A stretch of 64,000 nucleotides of DNA from Chloroflexota bacterium. Its GTDB lineage: Bacteria; Chloroflexota; Dormibacteria; Dormibacterales; Dormibacteraceae. The notes under the pieces are model-generated. The model worked only from the letters and a program-made list of their open reading frames with translations, was not told the origin of the DNA and did not search any database. Made by a program: the position numbers and the translations under genes. The stretch covers positions 92,681 to 156,680 of the forward strand of contig VBGP01000008.1 of assembly GCA_005880795.1 (NCBI GenBank), read 5' to 3'. Below, one piece after another: positions 8,816 to 22,605 of the stretch; the first letter of the stretch is position 1, and each line of letters opens with the position of its first letter.

Positions 8816-8842
8816 GTGTCGTTTATACGCTGGTCAGGAACA

Positions 8843-9721
8843 GTGAGTGGATTTAGCGGGGAGATCCCGTCCGGACTCGACTGGCTGAGGGGCTCGCAAC
8901 GCGGACGTCGATGGCTCAAGTCGCTGCCGCAGCTGGTTGAAGACTGCGCCGCGCACTGGCGGTTGCGACTAAGCGCCCCCTTTCCTTACGCCTTCACGTC
9001 GCTTGCGCTGCCCGCACGGAGGGAGGACGGGTCGGATGTGGTCCTCAAGCTCCTCTTCGTCGACCGCGAGAACGAGCATGAAGCTCTCGCGCTTCGGCAC
9101 TGGGGCGGGGACGGAGCAATCCAACTCCTCGACGAGTTTCCAGCGCGCGAAGCGCTGTTGTTGGAGCGCTGCATTCCCGGCACTCCGCTGTCGAGCGCCG
9201 GCCCCGAAAAGGCGATCGAAGTGATGACGGCCTTGCTGCCCCGGCTCTGGAAGCCCGCGACCGCACCGCCTTTCCGCCCGCTTGCCGATGAGGCAGCTCG
9301 GTGGTCCACGCATCTCAGAGCACGCTGGAACGCTGCCGGGCGACCATTCAGATCGGGGCTTGTCGATGCCGCCCTTGACGCTTTGCGGTCACTGCCCTCC
9401 TCCCAGGGCGAGCAGGTTCTGCTTCACCAGGACCTGCATGACGCCAATGTGCTGGCGGCCGAGCGCGAGCCGTGGCTCGCCATCGACCCCAAGCCTCTGG
9501 TGGGCGAGCGAGAGTTCGGCCTGGCACCCATCGTCCGCTCGGCCGGTTTCGAATCAAGCCGCAAGCAGGTCCGGCTGCGCCTCGACCGCCTCACCGACGA
9601 GCTCGGACTCGATCGTGAGCGGGCCCGCCTTTGGTGCCTGGCCCAGACCGTCGCGTGGTCGATCGGCAGCAACAGCCCGGAGTCCCAGGTCGCGATCGCT
9701 GAGTGGCTTTCGGAGGTCTAG
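8843..9721 (+). CDS. Aminoglycoside/hydroxyurea-type antibiotic kinase family (StrB-like)
   Basis: VLLHQDLHDANVLAAEREPWLAIDPKPLVGEREFGLAPIVR; GTG start chosen over track start 8513. Confidence 0.85.
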   Translation: MSGFSGEIPSGLDWLRGSQRGRRWLKSLPQLVEDCAAHWRLRLSAPFPYAFTSLALPARREDGSDVVLKLLFVDRENEHEALALRHWGGDGAIQLLDEFPAREALLLERCIPGTPLSSAGPEKAIEVMTALLPRLWKPATAPPFRPLADEAARWSTHLRARWNAAGRPFRSGLVDAALDALRSLPSSQGEQVLLHQDLHDANVLAAEREPWLAIDPKPLVGEREFGLAPIVRSAGFESSRKQVRLRLDRLTDELGLDRERARLWCLAQTVAWSIGSNSPESQVAIAEWLSEV

Positions 9722-10017
9722 CGGTACCTACCCGCGATCACGTAGACGAAAATGCCTACGAACAAGAGGCCGACCAGGCCGAACGCCACCAGCGGTTTGA
9801 TGCCGAACGAAGCCATGACGACCACGCCAAGGATCAGGGCGGGCAGATAGATGAAGCCCAGCAGCTCCATGAAGCGCATCCCGATCATGCGGTGGCGCTT
9901 GCCTTCGAGGATCAGCTCGCGAGGCAACCGCTCGTCCGGGTCGAGCGGGTGGAAGATCGAGTACATGCTTCTCCGCTCGAGGCTTCGCAGGTCCCTCAGC
10001 TCAAGTCGCCGGCGCAT
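9718..10017 (-). CDS. Small membrane protein, unknown
   Basis: 99 aa, two hydrophobic segments; shares a CTAG stop overlap with the kinase gene. Confidence 0.6.
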   Translation of the reverse strand: MRRRLELRDLRSLERRSMYSIFHPLDPDERLPRELILEGKRHRMIGMRFMELLGFIYLPALILGVVVMASFGIKPLVAFGLVGLLFVGIFVYVIAGRYR

Positions 10018-10046
10018 CTCAATCGATACCAGTTTGGCACCGCGGG

Positions 10047-11183
10047 CTAGGAACGGACCAGCAATGCCTCACGGGTGAACAGCTTCAGGGCGGCGTAGAA
10101 GCACAGGGCCCCGGTCAGGATCAGGCTGAGCGAGGTCACGGCCAGCGTGTCCCAGGCGACCGAGTTGTGCGTGATCGCGTCGCGCAAGACCAAGACCGCG
10201 TTGAGGATCGGGATCAGGTAGTACGCAAGATTTGGGTTGAAGTCCGGGATGAACAGCACGATCGAGGCGGGAAAGATCGTGATGAAGTAAAGCGGCGTGG
10301 CGTAGGCCTGGCCCTGTCGAAAATTGCGTGCCAGGGTCCCAAGCGTGATCGTCAGCGAGCTGAACGACGCGGCGAGCAGGACGGCGAGCCACACCATGAC
10401 GGTCGCCGCCAGCGGGCTGAGCTGCACCTCGAATGACTGTCCGCCATTGCCGCCGAAGCGGACCTGGCTCAAAGCGACCAGCATCGAGACGATCGATGCG
10501 AGCGCCGCCACCAGACTGATCGAGCTCACCGCCAGGATCTTGCCGACGAGCACCTGACTGCGCGGCGCTGGGGTCAGGAGCAGGCTCTCGAGAGTCTTGC
10601 GCTCCCGCTCTCCCGCGGACGTGTCCAGAGCGGCGGACAATCCCCCGGTGAGACTCATCGTTATGAGGATGTACGGCAGGAAGAAGCTCAGGAACGAGTT
10701 GCCTACCGCCTGGCTCGGCGAGCTGAGCGGATGGAGCATGACCGGGAGGGGATTGAGGACCGAAGGGTCGACGCCCTTTTCCTGCAGCGACGCGGCTACC
10801 TTCGCCGCGTCGTACCTGCTCAGCACCGTCTGGAATCGAACGTCGGCGAGCTGCGCGCTCTGACGGGTCGGGTCGAGATACTCGTCGACGCCCGACGCCG
10901 AGAAAGCGACACCTATGTCGACCTGGTGTTTGGCGGCCGCTGCGGGATCATCTACGCGCTCGAGCTTCAGCCCGACCGCGTTGAAAAGTGTGTCCAGGCC
11001 GGCCGGAACGGTCCCTGAGTAGCCGACCGTGTAGGCCTGCGAGGCCGTTTTGGTCGAGACCTGCGAGATGACGAACAGCACGATTGGCGTGGCAAGCGCG
11101 GCGAGGCCGATCGCCATCAACGTTCGCCGGTCGCGAAGGATCTCGCGCATCTCCTTCTTGAAGACGACTGCGATCGGGCTCAT
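10047..11183 (-). CDS. ABC-2 type permease (NatB-like)
   Basis: MSPIAVVFKKEMREILRDRRTL..., SAGERERKTLESLLLTPAPRSQVLVGKILAV, 6 TM segments. Confidence 0.88.
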   Translation of the reverse strand: MSPIAVVFKKEMREILRDRRTLMAIGLAALATPIVLFVISQVSTKTASQAYTVGYSGTVPAGLDTLFNAVGLKLERVDDPAAAAKHQVDIGVAFSASGVDEYLDPTRQSAQLADVRFQTVLSRYDAAKVAASLQEKGVDPSVLNPLPVMLHPLSSPSQAVGNSFLSFFLPYILITMSLTGGLSAALDTSAGERERKTLESLLLTPAPRSQVLVGKILAVSSISLVAALASIVSMLVALSQVRFGGNGGQSFEVQLSPLAATVMVWLAVLLAASFSSLTITLGTLARNFRQGQAYATPLYFITIFPASIVLFIPDFNPNLAYYLIPILNAVLVLRDAITHNSVAWDTLAVTSLSLILTGALCFYAALKLFTREALLVRS

Positions 11184-11908
11184 CCGGCCGCCTCGACGAG
11201 CGAGAGGAACGAATCCTCGAGGTCCTTGAATGCGCCGCGCACCTCGGCCGTGGCGCCGCTCGCGACGACGCGGCCCTGGTGAATGATCGTGAGGCGATCG
11301 CACAGGCGCTCCGCGTCGTGCAGCACGTGGGTTGAGAAGATGACCGACTTGCCGCGATCCTTGGACTCGACCATGAACTCTCTGATCTCCCGAGACGCGA
11401 GCACGTCGAGATTCGACGTCGGCTCGTCGAACATCAAGACAGGCGGGTCGTGGACGATCGCGCGAGCGATCGCGACCTTCTGCTTCTGGCCGGAGGACAG
11501 GCTCTCCGCCCGCTGCTCGGCGAACGAGCCCATGTCGAGCCGGTCGATCACGCCGTCCACCCTTCGCTTCACCTCTCCGTTGAGCACACCCGTCAGCTCG
11601 GCAAAGTACGCGATGTTCTCGCGTGCGCTGAGGCGTGGGTAGATGCCGATCTCCGCGGTGACCACGCCGACCCGACGCCTCACCTCCTGGGGCGACACGC
11701 GGGTGTCGTAACCAAGGACCTCAACCGATCCTGAGTCGGGCGCGAGCAGGGTGCAGATCACGCGCAGGGTCGTGGTCTTGCCGGCGCCGTTCGGGCCGAG
11801 CAGGCCGAAGATCTCGCCGGAGTGCGCTTCAAAGGTGATGCCGCGCAGCACCTTGTTCGAGCCCAGGGTCTTCTCGAGGCGATCGACCTTGACCGCCGCT
11901 TGAGTCAC
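11180..11908 (-). CDS. ABC transporter ATP-binding protein (NatA-like)
   Basis: GPNGAGKTTTLR, LSSGQKQKVAIARAI, PVLMFDEPTSNLD. Confidence 0.93.
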   Translation of the reverse strand: MTQAAVKVDRLEKTLGSNKVLRGITFEAHSGEIFGLLGPNGAGKTTTLRVICTLLAPDSGSVEVLGYDTRVSPQEVRRRVGVVTAEIGIYPRLSARENIAYFAELTGVLNGEVKRRVDGVIDRLDMGSFAEQRAESLSSGQKQKVAIARAIVHDPPVLMFDEPTSNLDVLASREIREFMVESKDRGKSVIFSTHVLHDAERLCDRLTIIHQGRVVASGATAEVRGAFKDLEDSFLSLVEAAG

Positions 11909-12297
11909 TTCTTCTTGGTGGCTTTTCTCGTGGCGGTCGAGGTGGGCTTGCCGGTCCTGGCGGCGGCCTTGGCGGTGCGCTTCGCCGGCGCCTTCTTCGC
12001 GGGCGCTCGCGTCGCCGCAGCGGCATTGGCTTTTTTGGCGGGTGCGGCAGCTGGCTTCGCAGGTGCCGCCTCTGCGACCGCAGCCTGGACGTCGGCGGAC
12101 TCCTCGGCGGCCGCCGGCTCTGCCTGCGCCACCCCGATCGAGCTGGAAAGCGTGCGGTGGCACGTCTCGCACGTCACGATGGTGCGCACGAGCGTGCCGA
12201 GGTGATGCTCCTCGCGGCGCAGGTTGCGGGTGCGGTCGCAAAACGAGCAGTAACCAACCTCGGTGAACACCTCGACGTGTCCAGGACGCTTGTTCAT
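11905..12297 (-). CDS. Zinc-ribbon protein with Ala/Lys/Pro-rich histone-H1-like C-terminal tail
   Basis: CSFCDRTRN...CETCHRT then APAKKAPAKRTAKAAARTGKPTSTATRKATKKK. Confidence 0.7.
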   Translation of the reverse strand: MNKRPGHVEVFTEVGYCSFCDRTRNLRREEHHLGTLVRTIVTCETCHRTLSSSIGVAQAEPAAAEESADVQAAVAEAAPAKPAAAPAKKANAAAATRAPAKKAPAKRTAKAAARTGKPTSTATRKATKKK

Positions 12298-12340
12298 GGG
12301 CGTATGTAACTTACGGTAAACTCTCGGTCGAGCTCGCCTT

Positions 12341-12370
12341 TAAGTCCTGGCCTGTGAGCCTGGGAAGGAG
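12341..12370 (+). promoter_or_regulatory. Candidate PyrR-binding RNA hairpin overlapping the pyrB Shine-Dalgarno
   Basis: AGTCCTGGC-CTGTGA-GCCTGGGAAGGAG; hexaloop CTGTGA fits the CNGNGA PyrR loop consensus. Confidence 0.6.
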
Positions 12371-12378
12371 ATTTTTTC

Positions 12379-13305
12379 GTGGCAATCACGTCGCGTATGC
12401 GCCATGTGATCGAGAGTCAGCAGTTCAGCCGCACCCTCCTCGAAGAGCTGTTCGCGCGCGCCGACGAGATCAAGCGCGAGCCGCACAGGTTCATGGGTCG
12501 CCTTGCGGGCCTGGTGATGGCGGCTCTCTTCTACGAACCGTCGACCCGCACCCGGCTTTCCTTCGAGGCGGCGATGCTCCGGCTCGGCGGCCAGACCATG
12601 GGCACCGACAACGCCCGCGAATTCTCCTCCGCGGCCAAAGGCGAGACTCTCGAGGACACCATCCGCATCGTGAGCGGGTACGCAGACGTGATCGTCTTGC
12701 GTCACAGCGAAGAAGGAGCGGCCAAACGCGCGGCCGCGGTCAGTGACGTCCCGATCATCAATGCGGGCGACGGCCCGGGCCAGCATCCAACTCAAGCCCT
12801 TCTCGACCTGTTCACCATCCGGGCCGAGCTAGCGAAGATCGACGGCGTGCGCGTGGCGATGGTGGGCGATCTCGCCAACGGCCGGACGGTGCGCTCGCTC
12901 GCCTATCTCCTCAGCAAGTTCAAGGACATCAAGCTCTGGTTTGTCGCTCCGCCTCAGGTGTCGATGCGCGACGACCTGAAGGCGCACCTGGACGAGCACC
13001 ACGTGTCCTACACCGAGACGCAGGACCTCGACGCGGTGCTGCCGGAGGTCGACGTCGTCTATATGACGCGCATCCAGAAGGAGCGCTTCACGGACCCGGC
13101 CGTGTATGAGGCGATCAAAGGCATCTACCGCATCGACAAGAACGCGATGGCCCGCATACGCAAGTACGGCGTCCTGATGCATCCGCTGCCGCGCGTCGAC
13201 GAGATCTCGCCCGAGGTCGATGACGACCCGAGGTCCGCTTACTTCCGCCAGGCGCGCAACGGCCTACATATCCGCATGGCCTTGCTGGATCGCCTTCTCT
13301 CATGA
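12379..13305 (+). CDS. pyrB: Aspartate carbamoyltransferase catalytic subunit
   Basis: FYEPSTRTRLSFEAAMLRLGG, GDGPGQHPTQALLDLFTI, MVGDLANGRTVRSL, MHPLPRVDEI. Confidence 0.96.
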   Translation: MAITSRMRHVIESQQFSRTLLEELFARADEIKREPHRFMGRLAGLVMAALFYEPSTRTRLSFEAAMLRLGGQTMGTDNAREFSSAAKGETLEDTIRIVSGYADVIVLRHSEEGAAKRAAAVSDVPIINAGDGPGQHPTQALLDLFTIRAELAKIDGVRVAMVGDLANGRTVRSLAYLLSKFKDIKLWFVAPPQVSMRDDLKAHLDEHHVSYTETQDLDAVLPEVDVVYMTRIQKERFTDPAVYEAIKGIYRIDKNAMARIRKYGVLMHPLPRVDEISPEVDDDPRSAYFRQARNGLHIRMALLDRLLS

Positions 13306-13839
13306 GCATCACTGAGCGTCGCCTCAAGGCAACCGTGATGGACGCCGACCAGATCCGCCGCTCGCTGCATCGGATCGCGCACGAGATCGTGGAGCGCAAT
13401 CGCGGCGTCGAAGATGTTGTGATCGTCGGCATTGTCAGCAAAGGCGACATCCTCGCCCAACGTCTGGCCATGATTCTCCGCGAGCTCGAGCAGTCTCGAG
13501 TGCCCTTTGGCCGCCTCGACGTCACACAGCATCGCGATGACCTACACCTCAGACCACCTGACGGTCACCGGCCATCGAGCGAGATGCCCGACGTCAGCGG
13601 CAAGGTGGTGGTGCTGGTCGACGACGTAATTCATCACGGGCGCACGGCCCGCGCCGCAATGGATGCGCTGATGGACTTCGGCCGGCCGCGCTCGATCCAG
13701 CTGGCGGTCCTTGTCGACCGCGGACATCGTGAGCTTCCGATCCGTCCTGACTACATCGGCAAGAACGTGCCGACGTCGGACGCCGAGCGGATCGATGTCC
13801 TCATCGACGAGGAAGACGGCATCGACCAGGCGGTGATCG

Positions 13840-13850
<11 letters not shown>
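13302..13850 (+). CDS. pyrR: PyrR bifunctional pyrimidine regulator/uracil phosphoribosyltransferase
   Basis: [26 protein letters not shown] loop; [23 protein letters not shown]. Confidence 0.95.
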
Positions 13851-18142
<4,292 letters not shown>

Positions 18143-18156
<14 letters not shown>

Positions 18157-18901
18157 CGCGTCGATAACCGGTCGTCGCCAGGTTGCGCGCGGCATGTTCG
18201 TCATCGGTATGCACGGGCCTGAAATCGCGTCCACCGTCCGGGCGGGCCAATTTGTCAATCTCGGTTGGTCTCCGGGTCCCCTGCTGCGCCGTCCGTTTTC
18301 CGTCTATCGCTCGGACGGGGAGCACATCGAGGTCGTGCTGAACGCCGTCGGCACGGGAACCGCGCAGCTGCTTGGAATGGACATCGGCGAACACGTCAGC
18401 TGCCTCGGCCCGCTTGGCCGCGGTTTTGAGATCAGGCCCGGGATCCGAACCGCCGTGCTGATCAGCGGCGGCCTGGGCGTGGCGCCGATGCCACTCGCGG
18501 CCAGGGATGCGCGCCAGGCGGGTGCGCATGTCACGTGGGTTCACGGCGCGCGGACCGCGGTCGAGCTGTGCTCGGAGACGGAGGGCGATGAGGTCATCTG
18601 GGCGACCGACGACGGAACAGAGGGTTCTCGCGGCACGGTGGTAGCGGCGGCTCCTCAAGCCGAGGTCGTGCTCGCGTGTGGCCCGAACCGTATGCTCGCC
18701 GCGGTCGCCGAGAGGTGGCCGGAAGCGCAGGTCGCCGTCGAAACGTATATGGGTTGCGGGACCGGCGTCTGCCTGGGCTGTGCGGTGCCTCTCAAGCGCG
18801 GGGGATACGACCGCGCCTGCAGGGAAGGCCCGGTCTATCGCGCCGCCGACATCGACTGGGGCGCCCTTCCCTCACACCTTTCGTACGCGGTCACGAGATG
18901 A
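18143..18901 (+). CDS. pyrK: Dihydroorotate dehydrogenase electron-transfer subunit
   Basis: FAD/NAD-binding layout plus [2Fe-2S] motif [13 protein letters not shown]...ACREGPVY. Confidence 0.92.
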
Positions 18902-19812
18902 CTCCCGACCTTTCGGTGGCGGTCGGGGCGTTGAAGCTTCGCGGTCCGGTTCTCGCGGCGTCCGGGACTTTCGGCTACGGCACCGAGGTGCCGCTCCTCG
19001 AGCGGCGCTCGCTGGGCGCGATGGTCTCCAAAGGAATCTTCCTCCGGCCGCGCGAAGGCACCGCGCCACCGCGCATCGCAGAAACGCCCGGAGGGATGCT
19101 CAACGCCATCGGACTGCAGGGTCCCGGCGCCGACGCTCTCGTCCGCGACTACGCGCCGCAATGGGCAGACTGGGACTTCCCAGTCCTCGTCAACATCAAC
19201 GGGGAGTCGGCGTCGGAGTACGGCGAATTGGCCGCACGCCTCGACGGGGTGCCCGGCATCGCGGGGTTTGAGATCAACATCTCCTGCCCCAACGTCGAGC
19301 AGGGTGGGCTGTACTTCGGCAACGATCCGCGGGCGGCCGCGGCGGTCACCGAGGCGGTGCGCAGGCGGACCAAGCTGCCGGTCTGGGTGAAGCTCACGCC
19401 GATGGTGAGCGACATCGGCGTCATCGCGCGCGCGGTCGAAACGGCCGGGGCCGACGCCCTATGCGCGATCAACACCTTCGTCGGCATGTCGATCGACCTC
19501 AACAGCTACCTCCCCCGCCTGAGCTTTCGCACCGGTGGTCTTTCGGGGCCGGCCATCCGGCCGTTGGCCGTCCACCTCGCGCACCAGGCCGCGCGTGCGG
19601 TGCGCATCCCCGTGATTGGCATCGGGGGAATCGCTCGAGCCGAGGACGCGCTGGAGTTCCTGGTCGCGGGCTGCTCGGCGGTGCAGGTGGGCACGGCCAC
19701 GTTCGTGAACCCGAATGCGATCGCCGAGGTCCACGACGGCATCTCCGCCTTTCTTGAATCCAGAGGGTTGACGTCGCTCGCCGATCTTCCCCGCTATCTT
19801 CCACGCGACTAG
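18898..19812 (+). CDS. pyrD: Dihydroorotate dehydrogenase (class 1B)
   Basis: ASGTFGYGTE, NAIGLQGPG, FEINISCPNVEQGG, WVKLTPMV, GIGGIARAEDALEF; ATGA overlap with pyrK. Confidence 0.95.
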   Translation: MTPDLSVAVGALKLRGPVLAASGTFGYGTEVPLLERRSLGAMVSKGIFLRPREGTAPPRIAETPGGMLNAIGLQGPGADALVRDYAPQWADWDFPVLVNINGESASEYGELAARLDGVPGIAGFEINISCPNVEQGGLYFGNDPRAAAAVTEAVRRRTKLPVWVKLTPMVSDIGVIARAVETAGADALCAINTFVGMSIDLNSYLPRLSFRTGGLSGPAIRPLAVHLAHQAARAVRIPVIGIGGIARAEDALEFLVAGCSAVQVGTATFVNPNAIAEVHDGISAFLESRGLTSLADLPRYLPRD

Positions 19813-20499
19813 ATGTCCACTGAAATCCCGCCGTCTCGACGTGACTCCGAGGCACTGCAGATCCTCGCGACCGAGCACTGGAGCCTGCTTGCCACTCGCG
19901 CGCTGACTTACCAGGAGTCGCTCGGCCGGGTGAACATGTTCCTGACCATCCTTTCAGGAGCTGTCATCGCACTGGCGCTGGTGGCCCAGGCGGACCACTT
20001 CGGCGCCGCCTTCATCTCGATCGCAATTTTCATGCTCTCGGTCGTCCTGCTCACGGGGGTCTTCACCGTGGCGCGGCTGATGTCGCTGAATCGTGACGAC
20101 TTCCGCTGGGTGCTCGCGATGAACCGGCTGCGCCACGCCTACCTCGAGATGCACCCAGAGCTCGAGCCGGCCTTCATGACGAGCCCTTATGACGATCTGC
20201 CTGGCGCGCTGCAAACCCTCGGCATCGAAGTGTCAGGTCAGGATCGGCTTGGATCGATGTTCCATGGTCTGCAGACGCTTCCGGGCATGCTGTCCGTGAT
20301 CGTTGCCTCGGTCGCCGGTGCGATCGGGGGCCTCATCGGGGTGGGATTTGGCGCTCCGGTGGTCGTGGTGGTGCTCTCCGGCATCGTCGTGTTCCTGGTG
20401 ACCTTCGCCCTGATAGGGATCTGGGGCCGGCGATCCGTCCGGAACCTGGACCCATCGCTCGCCGCGCGTTTTCCTTCGCCACCCAAATCGCCTGCTTAG
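19813..20499 (+). CDS. Membrane protein, unknown
   Basis: 228 aa with about four hydrophobic segments. Confidence 0.6.
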   Translation: MSTEIPPSRRDSEALQILATEHWSLLATRALTYQESLGRVNMFLTILSGAVIALALVAQADHFGAAFISIAIFMLSVVLLTGVFTVARLMSLNRDDFRWVLAMNRLRHAYLEMHPELEPAFMTSPYDDLPGALQTLGIEVSGQDRLGSMFHGLQTLPGMLSVIVASVAGAIGGLIGVGFGAPVVVVVLSGIVVFLVTFALIGIWGRRSVRNLDPSLAARFPSPPKSPA

Positions 20500-20528
20500 G
20501 CTCGACCGACCGTCACAATCCACTAGCC

Positions 20529-21302
20529 GTGCTGGAAGTTGAAGGCCTCGCCAAGCGCTACGGCGAGGTGCTTGCGCTCAAAGACCTGACCGTCAGCGTC
20601 GAGGAAGGCGAGTGCCTTGTCCTGCTGGGCCGCAACGGGGCCGGCAAGACCACCGCCCTGCGGTGCATGGCCGGCGTGCTGCTTCCCACCGCGGGCACGG
20701 TCAAGGTCGATGGGATTGACGCGGCGGACGACCCGGCCGCCGTCCGCGCCAGGGTTGGATTGATGCCCGAGGTGCCTGGCCTGTACGAGCGGATGTCGGC
20801 CCGCGCCTACCTGGACCATTTCGGCGCGATCTACGACGTCGAACCGCCGGTCCGGCGCCGCCGGATCGAAGAGCTGCTCGAGGTCTTCGAGCTCACCGAT
20901 GCCGGCGATCGCTGGCTCGGCACCTTCTCGAAAGGCATGCGCCAGAAGGTCGCACTCATCCGCGCGACCCTGCACCGCCCTCGCCTCATCCTCGCCGACG
21001 AGCCGACCTCGGCCCTCGACCCAGACAGCGCGCGCCGCGCATGGATCTACCTCAAGGACCTGCAGAGGGATGGCTGCGCGCTCGTCATCTGCACTCACAG
21101 CATGGAAGAGGCGGAGCATCTGGCAGGCGACATTGGAATCCTGTCCGCGGGCAGAGCGCTCGCCGTCGGCAACATGGTCGAGCTGCGCCGGCGCTCTGGA
21201 TTGAAGATGCGGCAAGAGGTGCGCGATCTCCCGACGCTGCAAGACATCTACCTCGCGATAGTGGACAACCATCGTGACCTGGCCGAAGTTAGAACGGCGT
21301 AA
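20529..21302 (+). CDS. ABC transporter ATP-binding protein
   Basis: LLGRNGAGKTTALRCMAG, FSKGMRQKVALIRA, LILADEPTSALD. Confidence 0.92.
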   Translation: MLEVEGLAKRYGEVLALKDLTVSVEEGECLVLLGRNGAGKTTALRCMAGVLLPTAGTVKVDGIDAADDPAAVRARVGLMPEVPGLYERMSARAYLDHFGAIYDVEPPVRRRRIEELLEVFELTDAGDRWLGTFSKGMRQKVALIRATLHRPRLILADEPTSALDPDSARRAWIYLKDLQRDGCALVICTHSMEEAEHLAGDIGILSAGRALAVGNMVELRRRSGLKMRQEVRDLPTLQDIYLAIVDNHRDLAEVRTA

Positions 21303-22605
21303 AGCCGCGCTGGTCGCTCGCCGCGACCTGCGGGATGCGGTCAGCGAGCTGCGCCTTATCGTGGCGATGGTCGCGCTGACGCTCGCGATCCCGATCGCCT
21401 CCGCCTCCGGCGTCCGCGCGCTCGCGGCCTTCGGCGGCGGCACCGCCGTCGTCAACCGGCTGTCCCTGGTGGGCGCGTTCTTCGTGGTCTTCATCCCGGC
21501 CAGCTTCTCGCTGGTTCTCGCGCTCGAGTCGTTCGTCGGCGAGCGCGAGCGGACGACGCTCGAGGTGCTCCTGTCGACGCCGCTGCGGGAGGCGGAGATC
21601 TACGCCGGCAAGGTGGCCGCCGTGCTGACCGTTTCTCTAAGTCTTTGCTACGGCGGCCTGATCGTCTACTGCCTGATCGCGTTTCCGGGGCTTGGGTACT
21701 TCCCGCTCGGCATTCTGCTTGCGCTCGCCCTTTCGACGATCTGTCAGGTCGCGGCGATGGTTGCCGGCGCGGTGATCATCAGCCTCAACGCTCGCACGAT
21801 GCGCGCTGCCAACGTGATGGCCTCTTTCATCATCCTGCCCATGTCGGTGGCGCTGCAGGCCGAGGCGGCGCTGATCCTGCTGGGTCGCGCTGATTTCCTC
21901 TGGGCTTTTGCATTGCTGATGGCTGTGGTCGCCGTCGTGCTGCTGCGAATGGGCCTCAGCGGGTTCTCACGCGAGGCGTTGCTCGCCCGCGACGTTGGGC
22001 TGCGTCAGCCCCTGCGGCGTGCGACACGTGCGGTGCGGTCGAGCTTAAAGATGCGCCCGGGCATCTTTCGGCTGATCTGGATGAGGCGAACCCCGATGCT
22101 GCTTGCGGCCGCGGGCCTGCCACTCGGAGTGCTGGCCGGCTACCTCGCCGGGGCATCGAATGCGATCCCCCCGGCCGTGATACGGCCCGCGCTTGCGAGC
22201 CTTGTCAAGTCGTCTGGTGACGGAGGGCCGATCTACGAGGTCGCCACCATCTTCAGCCACAACGTGCTGGCCTTCCTGCTGGTGGCTGCGCTAGCGGTCA
22301 CGACGGCAGGCCTCAGCGGCTTCTTGCTCACGTTCGCGCCCGGATTCCTGCTGGGTTTTGCCGCCGCCCTTTCGTCCTGGACGCTCGCGTTGACCGGGAT
22401 CGTGCCGAACGGCCTGGTCGAGATCCCCGCGGCGATCATCGCGGGCGGCCTGGCGATCCACATCGGCGCCACCGCGATCCATATGGACGCGCGAGGTGGA
22501 TGGGCCGACCGGGTGCTCGCCGCGACGGCCGACTACGTGCGGGCGCTGCGCTGGCTGGTGCCTGCGCTTGCCGTCGCGTCGGTGCTCGAAGTCTTCATCG
22601 GCTGA
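21274..22605 (+). CDS. ABC transporter permease
   Basis: VGERERTTLEVLLSTPLREAEIYAGK plus many TM segments; overlaps the ATPase gene. Confidence 0.85.
   Translation: MTWPKLERRKAALVARRDLRDAVSELRLIVAMVALTLAIPIASASGVRALAAFGGGTAVVNRLSLVGAFFVVFIPASFSLVLALESFVGERERTTLEVLLSTPLREAEIYAGKVAAVLTVSLSLCYGGLIVYCLIAFPGLGYFPLGILLALALSTICQVAAMVAGAVIISLNARTMRAANVMASFIILPMSVALQAEAALILLGRADFLWAFALLMAVVAVVLLRMGLSGFSREALLARDVGLRQPLRRATRAVRSSLKMRPGIFRLIWMRRTPMLLAAAGLPLGVLAGYLAGASNAIPPAVIRPALASLVKSSGDGGPIYEVATIFSHNVLAFLLVAALAVTTAGLSGFLLTFAPGFLLGFAAALSSWTLALTGIVPNGLVEIPAAIIAGGLAIHIGATAIHMDARGGWADRVLAATADYVRALRWLVPALAVASVLEVFIG

Noticed and set aside
8513-8842. N-terminal extension of the antibiotic kinase ORF
   Set aside because: Overlaps the thiolase gene antisense and has no domain character; GTG at 8843 is the sensible start
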